In this document: one piece after another, positions 43,907-50,199 of the stretch
How positions within the stretch are numbered: the first letter of the stretch is position 1
How the letters are laid out: each line of letters begins with the position of its first letter
Source: Rugamonas violacea
GTDB lineage: Bacteria > Pseudomonadota > Gammaproteobacteria > Burkholderiales > Burkholderiaceae_D
Direction of reading: 5' to 3'
DNA: 50,199 nt
NCBI RefSeq assembly: GCF_016461825.1
Contig: NZ_JAEMNU010000099.1
Location: 14,071 to 64,269 of the forward strand
Program-made: the position numbers and the translations under genes
Notes under the pieces: model-generated
What the model was told of the DNA's origin: nothing
Seen by the model: the letters and a program-made list of their open reading frames with translations, nothing else
Database searches by the model: none

Positions 43907-44485
43907 TCAAACGCGCGCAGCCTTTGGCCCGCGCGTTTTTTTACGTCCGGCGGCGGCGCTCAACAACCCCAGGCCGGCGAGCAGCAGGGCATAGCCGCCC
44001 GGTTCCGGCACGGCGGTGGCGATGGCTTGCACGCCCTGATACTGGCTCACGCTGTTGACGCCGTCGACGCGCCAGCTGGAGGCGGAGTAGGTGTCGATGC
44101 CGCAGCCGCCGTAGCGCGCGTCGAGGCACCAGAAGTGCTGGCCCGAGCCGATGAAGGGATGCTGGAACAAGGCGATCGCGCTGCCGTCGAAATCGAAGGA
44201 CAGCGCGGTGTTCGAGGCCAGCCAGCTGGACGCGCCGAACACCTGCGAATTGAGGCTGTTCAGCGTGAAGCTGCCGACGCCGTCCTTCAACTCCAGGCTC
44301 CAGTCGAGCACATCGGCCGCGCCGATGCTGCCGAGGTGGCCGTTGGTGGTGATGCTGCCCTTGATCGAGCCGGCGCCGGCGTTCTGGTCGACCGTGTAGA
44401 CGATGCTGGCCTGGGCCATGCCGGCCATGCCCAACGACAGCGCGATGGCGGCGAGGGTCTTGCTTGGCAGTTTTGGGCTGAACAC
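43907..44485 (-). CDS. PEP-CTERM sorting-domain protein
   Basis: A 192-aa exported protein. Signal peptide about 1-26 (TLAAIALSLGMAGMAQA). The C-terminus has the full PEP-CTERM signal: AVPEPGGYALLLAGLGLL, then a basic cluster GRKKTRG, recognised by exosortase (EpsH-like) systems linked to exopolysaccharide. The middle is a small, beta-rich, variable domain with two Cys. The start is a GTG at 44485, after GGAGG at about 44494-44498; no ATG in frame suits the signal peptide. The gene overlaps the yjdM terminator at its 3' end. The exosortase is not in this window. Confidence 0.87.
   Translation of the reverse strand: MFSPKLPSKTLAAIALSLGMAGMAQASIVYTVDQNAGAGSIKGSITTNGHLGSIGAADVLDWSLELKDGVGSFTLNSLNSQVFGASSWLASNTALSFDFDGSAIALFQHPFIGSGQHFWCLDARYGGCGIDTYSASSWRVDGVNSVSQYQGVQAIATAVPEPGGYALLLAGLGLLSAAAGRKKTRGPKAARV
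43911..43942 (+). terminator. Terminator after yjdM, overlapping the convergent gene's 3' end
   Basis: ACGCGCG (43911-43917) pairs with CGCGCGT (43930-43936) and is followed by TTTTTT. It lies inside the last codons of the convergent PEP-CTERM gene, whose stop is at 43907-43909. Confidence 0.85.
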
Positions 44486-44575
44486 GATGCGCCTCCGGAG
44501 GCAAGGGGGAAGTGGTTTAATGGCAATACTTATGTCATTGTAGTACTTTTACTTACCCCGGAGGTGGTATTTCGG

Positions 44576-45490
44576 TCACACCGGCGGCGGCCCGCCGGCC
44601 AGCAGCGGCTCGATGATGCTGGAGAAGTCGCGCGCGCCGGCGCCGGCCAGGCTGTGCATGCCATACAGGTTGCGCGCCAGTTCGCCCAGCGGGATGGCGC
44701 TGCGGCTGCTCAGCGCCGTCTGCGCCGCCAGGCCCAGGTCCTTCAGCATCAGGTCGACGCCGAAGCCGCCCTGGTAACCGCGCGCCGCCGGCACGTTTTC
44801 CATCACGCCGGGATAGGGGTTGTACAGCTCCAGCGCCCAGTTGCGGCCCGAGCTCTTGGCCATGATGTCGGACAGGATCTTGGCGTCGAGGCCGTTGGCC
44901 ACGCCCAGCGCCAGCGCCTCGGCGGTGCCGGCCATGAGTATCCCGAGCAGCATGTTGTTGCAGATCTTGGCCGTCTGGCCCGCTCCGCTGGCGCCGGCGT
45001 GGAAGATGTTCTTGCCCATCGCCGCCAGGTAGGGGCGGGCGCGTTCGAGCGCCTCGGCGGCGCCGCCGACGATGAAGGTCAGCGTGCCGGCCTGGGCGCC
45101 GGCGGTGCCGCCGGAGACCGGCGCGTCGAGCATGTCCAGCCCGCGCGCGGCGCAGGCGCGCGCCACCGCCTGCGCGCTGGCGGCGGCGATGGTGCTGCAG
45201 TCGATCACCAGCGCGCCGGCCGGGATGTGGCCGGCGATGCCGTCGGCGCCCAGGTAGAGCTGCTCGACGTGGTGGCTGGCCGGCAGCATGGTGATGAGCA
45301 GGTCGGCGCCTTCGAGCGCGGCGCGGGCCGAGGGCGCGGCCTTGGCGCCGGCCGCCGTCAGCTGGGCGATGGCGTCGGCCGACAGGTCGAACACCTGCAA
45401 GGCATGGCCGGCCTTGACCAGGTTCAGCGCCATCGGCGCGCCCATGTTGCCAAGGCCGATAAAGGCGATCTTTTTGCTGGCTTGGTTCAT
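44576..45490 (-). CDS. mmsB: 3-hydroxyisobutyrate dehydrogenase
   Basis: A 304-aa NAD-dependent enzyme that oxidises 3-hydroxyisobutyrate to methylmalonate semialdehyde in valine degradation. The N-terminal Rossmann motif is IAFIGLGNMGAPMALNLVKA, the substrate loop DAPVSGGTAGAQAGTL and the catalytic Lys lies in GAGQTAKICNNMLLG. The length is typical (about 300). The start overlaps the stop of the upstream hydrolase gene as ATGA (45487-45490), and it is the last gene of a five-gene operon that also carries mmsA, which uses its product. Confidence 0.93.
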   Translation of the reverse strand: MNQASKKIAFIGLGNMGAPMALNLVKAGHALQVFDLSADAIAQLTAAGAKAAPSARAALEGADLLITMLPASHHVEQLYLGADGIAGHIPAGALVIDCSTIAAASAQAVARACAARGLDMLDAPVSGGTAGAQAGTLTFIVGGAAEALERARPYLAAMGKNIFHAGASGAGQTAKICNNMLLGILMAGTAEALALGVANGLDAKILSDIMAKSSGRNWALELYNPYPGVMENVPAARGYQGGFGVDLMLKDLGLAAQTALSSRSAIPLGELARNLYGMHSLAGAGARDFSSIIEPLLAGGPPPV

Positions 45491-46677
45491 GCCGCTTTCC
45501 TTTCATGGCCGCGCAGCGCGGCCGGTTGCAGATCGGGTGACAAATGGCTTAGCGGATGCAGCTGCGCCGGCCACGGACTGGCGAAGTAGCCCTCGCACCA
45601 AACGGCGTCGAGCTCGCGCACGCTGGCGGCCTGCCAGGCCGGCTGCATGTCCTTGTCGATGATGAGGGCGCGGATGCCCTCGACGAAGTCGGCCCGCGCC
45701 GCGCAGCGCAGCGAGATACCCAGCTCCAGTTTGAACACTTCCAGCAGCGACAGGTGTTTGCAGCGTTGCTGGACCGTGTAGGCCAGCCAGGCGGCGGCAG
45801 GCGAGCCTTTGCGCACGGCGGCGGCGGCCTTTTGCAGCCAGCGGTCGCCGCCGTCGAGCAGGGCGATGTGCTCGATGATGCGTTCCAGGTCGGCGCCGAC
45901 ACACAACAGCTCGATCAGGTCGAAGTGCTGGCGCAGCGGGCCGGGCGGATCGTCCGGCGCGACGCGCTGCGCCTGGGTCAGCAGCACGCCGAGCTGGCGG
46001 TGGTTGTCGGCCGCCTGCGCGCTCCAGTGCTGGCGTTGCAGCTCTTCGAACAGCGCGGCCTTGTCGCCGTGGTGCAGGTGGAAATCGGCCAGGCGGGCGA
46101 AGCGGGCGTCGCTGGCATTGAGCGGGGCGCCGGTCAGCGCCAGGAACAGGCCGACGTGGCCGGGCATGCGGTTGAGGAACCAGCTGCCGCCGACGTCGGG
46201 ATACAGGCCGATGGCCACCTCCGGCATGGCCAGCCGCGAGCCCTCGGTCACCACGCGATGGCTGGCGCCGGCCAGCAGGCCGATGCCGCCGCCCATGACG
46301 ATGCCATGGCCCCAGCACAGCACCGGTTTGCGGTAGGTGTGGATCTGGTAGTCGAGCGTGTATTCCTGGCTGAAGAAGTCCAGCGCGTAGGTGTTGGCGC
46401 AGACGTCGTCGCGCTCGGCCGAGGCGTGGTGGGCGCGCATCGAGCGGTACAACTGCTGCAGGTCGCCGCCGGCGCAGAAGGCCTTCTCGCCGGCGCCCTC
46501 CAGCACCACCAGGGCGATGGCCGGATCGTCCTCCCAGGCCTGCAACTGGATGCGCAGCAGCGCGATCATGTTCAGCGACAGGGCGTTCAGCGTCGCCTCG
46601 GCGTTCAGCGTGGCGACGCCGATGGCGCCGCCGCCGGCGCAGTCCAGGGTGCGGAACAGGACGGGCAGGGTGCTCAT
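45487..46677 (-). CDS. 3-hydroxyisobutyryl-CoA hydrolase
   Basis: A 396-aa enzyme of the crotonase superfamily, clearly longer than enoyl-CoA hydratases (about 260) and of the size of HIBCH proteins. It has GEKAFCAGGDLQQLYRSM, HGIVMGGGIGLLAGASHRVV, and MPEVAIGLYPDVGGSWFLNR with the active-site acidic residues. It splits 3-hydroxyisobutyryl-CoA to the free acid, the fourth step of valine breakdown. Its start overlaps the enoyl-CoA hydratase stop and its stop overlaps the mmsB start, both as ATGA, so translation is coupled through three genes. Confidence 0.92.
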   Translation of the reverse strand: MSTLPVLFRTLDCAGGGAIGVATLNAEATLNALSLNMIALLRIQLQAWEDDPAIALVVLEGAGEKAFCAGGDLQQLYRSMRAHHASAERDDVCANTYALDFFSQEYTLDYQIHTYRKPVLCWGHGIVMGGGIGLLAGASHRVVTEGSRLAMPEVAIGLYPDVGGSWFLNRMPGHVGLFLALTGAPLNASDARFARLADFHLHHGDKAALFEELQRQHWSAQAADNHRQLGVLLTQAQRVAPDDPPGPLRQHFDLIELLCVGADLERIIEHIALLDGGDRWLQKAAAAVRKGSPAAAWLAYTVQQRCKHLSLLEVFKLELGISLRCAARADFVEGIRALIIDKDMQPAWQAASVRELDAVWCEGYFASPWPAQLHPLSHLSPDLQPAALRGHERKAA

Positions 46678-47453
46678 GCCTGGCTCCAGACCGGCGCGCG
46701 TTTCTCCAGGAAGGCTTGCACGCCCTCGCTCTGGTTGGCGCCGCCGAACAGGCCGACGAAGGCCTCGCGTTCGCGCGGCAGCAGGCTGGCCGGCGGCTGC
46801 TGGCGCGCACCCTGGATCAGTTGTTTGCAAGCCCGCACGCTGCTCGGGCTTTGTTTGCCGGCTTGCCGCGCCAGGGCCAGCGCGCGGTCCAGCGCGGCGC
46901 CGCTGGCGACCACTTCTTCGACCAGGCCGATGCGCAGCGCGGTGGCGGCGTCGATGCGTTCGCCACACAGGATCAGGCGCTTGGCCCAGCCTTCGCCGAC
47001 CAGCCAGGCCAGGTTCTGCGTGCCGCCGGCGCAGGGCAGCAGGCCGACCGAGGCTTCCGGCAGCGCCATCTGCGCCTGCGTCTCGGCGATGCGCAGGTCG
47101 CAGGCCAGCGCGCATTCCAGCCCGCCGCCCATGGCGTAGCCGTTGATGGCGGCGATCGACACGCCACGGAAGGCGGACAGCGCCTCGAAGGCCTCGCCGA
47201 AGCGCTGCGCCATGTCGTGGGCGACGGCGATGTCGCCGTAGGCGAACAGTTTCAGGTCGGCGCCGGCGGAGAAGAACTTCTCGCCCTGGCCGGTCAGCAC
47301 CAGGCTGTAGACGGCCGGGTTGGCGTTCAGGTCGTTCACCAGGCGGCGCAGGTCGGCCAGGCCGGCGCTGGTCCAGGTGTTGGCCGGCGGGTTGGCGATG
47401 CTGACCAGCGCCGTGTGTTCGATGATTTCCAGGGTTAGATTGGTGTAATTCAA
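46674..47453 (-). CDS. Enoyl-CoA hydratase (methacrylyl-CoA hydratase)
   Basis: A 259-aa crotonase. Oxyanion-hole motifs are present (GEKFFSAGADLKLF and NGYAMGGGLECALACDLRIA), followed by ALPEASVGLLPCAGGTQNLA with the catalytic Glu region. In this operon it should hydrate methacrylyl-CoA to 3-hydroxyisobutyryl-CoA. The start is a TTG at 47453 (MNYTNLTLEI), well supported by GAGGAGG just upstream and by a TTGA overlap with the acyl-CoA dehydrogenase stop; no ATG near is as good. The 3' end overlaps the hydrolase gene (ATGA). Confidence 0.9.
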   Translation of the reverse strand: MNYTNLTLEIIEHTALVSIANPPANTWTSAGLADLRRLVNDLNANPAVYSLVLTGQGEKFFSAGADLKLFAYGDIAVAHDMAQRFGEAFEALSAFRGVSIAAINGYAMGGGLECALACDLRIAETQAQMALPEASVGLLPCAGGTQNLAWLVGEGWAKRLILCGERIDAATALRIGLVEEVVASGAALDRALALARQAGKQSPSSVRACKQLIQGARQQPPASLLPREREAFVGLFGGANQSEGVQAFLEKRAPVWSQA

Positions 47454-48610
47454 AGGGCCTCCTCGGCGGGTGCGTGTTGCAGTAAATGGCGCGCGACGAT
47501 CACGCGCATGATTTCGTTGGTGCCTTCCAGGATCTGGTGCACCCGCACGTCGCGCAGGTAGCGCTCCAGCGGGTAGTCGCGCAGATAGCCGTAGCCGCCG
47601 TGGATCTGCAAGGCCTCGTTGCAGACGGCGAAGCCGGTGTCGGTGGCCAGCCGCTTGGCCATGGCGCAGTAGATCGAGGCGTTGGCGGCGCCGGCGTCGA
47701 GCTTGGACGCGGCCAGGCGCACCATCTGGCGCGCCGCCACCAGCGTGGTCTGCATGTCGGCCAGCTTGAACTGCAGCGCCTGGAACTGGGCCAGCTTCTG
47801 CTTGAACTGGCTGCGCTGGTTCATGTGCGCCTGGGCGCTCAGCAGGGCCGCCTGGGCGGCGCCGATCGAGCAGCTGGCGATGTTGATGCGGCCGCCGTCC
47901 AGGCCGCGCATGGCCAGCTTGAAGCCGTCGCCCTCGGCGCCCAGCAGGTGCGAGCGCGGCACGCGCACCTGGTCGAAGCCGATGGCGCGGGTCGGCTGGC
48001 TGTTCCAGCCCATCTTGTCCTCCTTGCGGCCGTAGGCCAGGCCGGCGGCGTCGGCCGGCACCAGGAAGGCCGACACGCCGCCGGCGCCGGCGCCGCCGGT
48101 GCGCGCCATCACCACCAGCGCGTCGGTGGCGCCGGCGCCGGAGATGAAGGCCTTGCTGCCGTTGATGACGTAGTCGTCGCCGCACAGCTCGGCCGAGGTG
48201 GTCAGCGCGGCGGCGTCGGAGCCGGCGCCCGGCTCGGTCAGGCAGTAGGAGGCCAGCTTGCGGCCGCCGGCCAGGTCGGCGACCCAGCGCTGGCGCACTT
48301 CGGCGCCGGCCGACTGCGCGATCATCGCGCTGGCCATGTTGTGGATGCTCAGGTAGGCGGTGGTCGAGGGGCAGGCGCGCGCCAGCTCCTCGAAGACGAT
48401 GGTAGCGTCCAGCCGCGACAGGCCGAGGCCGCCGAGCGCCTCCGGCACGTACATGCCGCAAAAGCCCAGCTCGCCGGCGTGGCCGATCATCTGCCGGGGG
48501 AAGATAGCCTCGGCGTCCCACAGCGCCGCCTGGCCGGCCATTTCGCTGGCGGCGAACTGGCGCGCGCAATCGCGGTAGGCGCGTTGGTCCTCGTTCAGTT
48601 CGAAGTCCAT
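47450..48610 (-). CDS. Acyl-CoA dehydrogenase (isobutyryl-CoA dehydrogenase)
   Basis: A 386-aa FAD enzyme of the short-branched-chain acyl-CoA dehydrogenase kind. Motifs are CLTEPGAGSDAAAL (FAD-binding signature), GSKAFISGAG, IHGGYGYLRDYPLERYLRDV and HQILEGTNEI, whose Glu is the catalytic base position of the isobutyryl-/short-chain enzymes. It dehydrogenates isobutyryl-CoA to methacrylyl-CoA. A good GGAGG precedes the ATG at 48610, 10 bp after the mmsA stop. The operon context makes isobutyryl-CoA the likely substrate; other short acyl-CoAs are possible. Confidence 0.9.
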   Translation of the reverse strand: MDFELNEDQRAYRDCARQFAASEMAGQAALWDAEAIFPRQMIGHAGELGFCGMYVPEALGGLGLSRLDATIVFEELARACPSTTAYLSIHNMASAMIAQSAGAEVRQRWVADLAGGRKLASYCLTEPGAGSDAAALTTSAELCGDDYVINGSKAFISGAGATDALVVMARTGGAGAGGVSAFLVPADAAGLAYGRKEDKMGWNSQPTRAIGFDQVRVPRSHLLGAEGDGFKLAMRGLDGGRINIASCSIGAAQAALLSAQAHMNQRSQFKQKLAQFQALQFKLADMQTTLVAARQMVRLAASKLDAGAANASIYCAMAKRLATDTGFAVCNEALQIHGGYGYLRDYPLERYLRDVRVHQILEGTNEIMRVIVARHLLQHAPAEEAL

Positions 48611-48620
48611 GACGGCCTCC

Positions 48621-50129
48621 TTACTTGAGCGAGATGGTGGTGTTGACCTTGCCGGCGCTGGCGGCGTCGTCGAACCAGCGCGAAGTGATGGTTTTGGTTT
48701 GGGTGTAGAAGGACAGCACCTGCTTGCCGTAGGGGCCAAGGTCGCCCAGCTTGGAAGCGCGCGAGCCGGTGAAGGAGAACAGCGGCACCGGCACCGGGAT
48801 CGGCACGTTGATGCCGATCTGGCCGACGTCGACCTCCTCCTGGAAGCTGCGCGCGGCCGCGCCGGACTGGGTGAACAGGGCCACCCCGTTGCCGTTCGGG
48901 TTGGCGTTGACGATGGCGATGGCGTCCTTCAGCGTGGCCGCCTGCATCACGCACAGCACCGGGCCGAAGATCTCCTCGGTGTAGATGCGCATGCTGCTGG
49001 TGACGTCGGCGAACACGGTGGGGCCGACGAAATTGCCGTCCCGGTAGCCGGCCACCGTCGGCGCGCGGCCGTCCAGCAGCAGCGTGGCGCCTTCCTCGAT
49101 GCCCTGGCCGATCAGCTTGACCACGCGGGCCTTGGCGGCCGGCGAGATCAACGGGCCGATGTCGGCGCCGGCCTCGGCGCCGCCGTTCACGCTCAGGGTC
49201 TGGGCGCGCGCCACCAGTTCGGGCAGCCAGTCGCGCGCCTCGCCCACCAGCACCAGCACCGACAGGGCCATGCAGCGTTGGCCGGCCGCGCCGAAGGCGG
49301 CGCCGGCCAGGTTGTCGATGGTTTGCTGGCGGTTGGCGTCGGGCAGCACCACGGCGTGGTTCTTCGCCCCCATCATGCACTGGGCGCGTTTGCCGGCCTG
49401 GGTGGCGCGCTGGTAGACGTGGCTGCCGACGCGGGTCGAGCCGACGAAGGAGACCGCCTTGATGTCCGGATGGTCGCAGATGGCGTTGACCACCGCCTCG
49501 CCGCCGTGCACCACATTGAGAACGCCGGCCGGAACGCCGGCCTGCAGCGCCAGCTCGGCCAGGCGCATGGTGACCATCGGGTCCTGCTCGGAGGGCTTGA
49601 GGACGAAGGTGTTGCCGCAGGCAATGGCCATCGGGAACATCCACAGCGGGATCATGGCGGGGAAGTTGAACGGCGTGATGCCGGCGCAAACGCCGAGCGG
49701 TTGCATCAGGGTGTAGGTGTCGACGCCGTTGGCGACGTTGTTGGCCAGCTCGCCCATTTGCAGCTGGCCGATGCCGGCGGCGTACTCGACCACCTCAAGG
49801 CCACGGAAGATGTCGCCCTCGGCGTCGGCCAGGGTCTTGCCCTGTTCGGCCGTCAGCAGGGCGGCCAGCTCGGCCATGTTTTCGCGGATCAGCTGCTGGT
49901 ACTTGAGGAAGACGCGGGCGCGCGCGCCGATCGGCGTCTTGCGCCAGGTGGCGAAGGCGGCCTTGGCGCCGGCCACGGCGCGCGCCATCTCGTCCGGCGT
50001 GGCGAAGGGCACCCGCGCCAGCACTTGCTGGGTGGCCGGATTGACGACGTCGCGCCATTCGCTGGTGGTCGATTCGATGAACTGGCCGTCGATCAGCAGT
50101 TTGACGGTGGGGATGGTGTGCTTGCTCAT
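48621..50129 (-). CDS. mmsA: CoA-acylating methylmalonate-semialdehyde dehydrogenase
   Basis: A 502-aa aldehyde dehydrogenase. MmsA features are [56 protein letters not shown] and the catalytic Cys in [16 protein letters not shown]. It oxidises methylmalonate semialdehyde to propionyl-CoA with CO2 release, the last step of valine (and thymine) breakdown. It is the first gene of the valine operon, which is mmsA, acyl-CoA dehydrogenase, hydratase, hydrolase, mmsB. The start at 50129 ([10 protein letters not shown]) is standard. Only 70 bp of upstream sequence is visible, so its regulator is not seen. Confidence 0.94.
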   Translation of the reverse strand: MSKHTIPTVKLLIDGQFIESTTSEWRDVVNPATQQVLARVPFATPDEMARAVAGAKAAFATWRKTPIGARARVFLKYQQLIRENMAELAALLTAEQGKTLADAEGDIFRGLEVVEYAAGIGQLQMGELANNVANGVDTYTLMQPLGVCAGITPFNFPAMIPLWMFPMAIACGNTFVLKPSEQDPMVTMRLAELALQAGVPAGVLNVVHGGEAVVNAICDHPDIKAVSFVGSTRVGSHVYQRATQAGKRAQCMMGAKNHAVVLPDANRQQTIDNLAGAAFGAAGQRCMALSVLVLVGEARDWLPELVARAQTLSVNGGAEAGADIGPLISPAAKARVVKLIGQGIEEGATLLLDGRAPTVAGYRDGNFVGPTVFADVTSSMRIYTEEIFGPVLCVMQAATLKDAIAIVNANPNGNGVALFTQSGAAARSFQEEVDVGQIGINVPIPVPVPLFSFTGSRASKLGDLGPYGKQVLSFYTQTKTITSRWFDDAASAGKVNTTISLK

Positions 50130-50188
50130 GATGTGCTTCCTCGTTGGCGCGGCGCTTCCTGCGCCGGCGCTTGTCTGCATAGAATGTC

Positions 50189-50199
50189 GGGGGGGGGGG
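50189..50199 (+). other. Terminal run of 11 G, possible assembly artefact
   Basis: The window ends in eleven consecutive G residues just upstream of mmsA. Homopolymer G at a contig end is often a sequencing or assembly artefact, so the length and even the presence of this run should not be trusted. Confidence 0.7.

Overview
The window is about 50 kb of high-GC DNA, densely coded on both strands. A PEP-CTERM protein, a tandem glycine riboswitch in front of a D-amino acid dehydrogenase, a ubiUVT cluster and dispersed dyads built on GGGTCnGACCC all point to Betaproteobacteria, Burkholderiales, most likely Oxalobacteraceae (the Massilia/Duganella/Rugamonas group). The family assignment is inference. 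No rRNA, tRNA, CRISPR array, prophage or insertion sequence was seen. The window looks like a chromosomal contig end: it starts inside a gene and ends in a run of 11 G.

Layout. 1-2651: argO (partial)/argP divergent pair, an orphan TssE-like T6SS baseplate protein, and a secreted SnoaL-like protein. 2659-9054: a HutC-type GntR regulator divergent from a NitT/TauT-type ABC importer (ATPase, binding protein, permease) that ends in a large DUF3604 putative metallohydrolase; the substrate is unknown. 9099-15477: a sulfide-oxidation island with two YeeE/YedE transporters, a TauE/SafE exporter, a phosphatase-SQR fusion and a persulfide dioxygenase, divergent from a sigma-54 activator that keeps the three sensing cysteines of FisR; a clear -24/-12 promoter precedes the dioxygenase. 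15522-16610: an unknown protein and a thiamine-binding MTH1187 protein. 16826-23055: a sensory cluster in which a CHASE8-like histidine kinase and YfiR face a TonB-dependent receptor and a LivK-like lipoprotein. 23064-24926: an unrecognised FAD oxidoreductase with a small partner.

25029-27135: FNR-box-controlled adhP, then an EF-hand protein with a structured leader. 27261-30876: unsaturated fatty acid beta-oxidation (dienoyl-CoA isomerase, FadH) with a divergent PadR regulator and two matching operators. 30889-32934: a membrane coiled-coil protein and an ammonium transporter with a sigma-54 promoter and NtrC-like sites. 32955-38378: a PaaX-like regulator and a hemerythrin, divergent across a perfect FNR box from a nitronate monooxygenase-ubiU-ubiV-ubiT operon for O2-independent ubiquinone synthesis. 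38460-41685: an HD-GYP phosphodiesterase, an alpha/beta hydrolase with a MarR regulator and a 41-bp operator, and a Dabb protein. 41740-44485: riboswitch-controlled dadA, a PhnA/YjdM protein and the PEP-CTERM protein. 44576-50129: a five-gene, translationally coupled valine-degradation operon.

Several units suit an organism that meets low oxygen: two FNR/ANR boxes, adhP, hemerythrin, anaerobic ubiquinone hydroxylation and sulfide detoxification. Two kinds of dispersed palindromic repeat occur. One copy lies inside the apparent coding start of the TauE/SafE gene. The least explained units are the DUF3604 importer operon, the YfiR/CHASE8-kinase/TonB-receptor cluster, the FAD oxidoreductase pair and the EF-hand gene with its leader.
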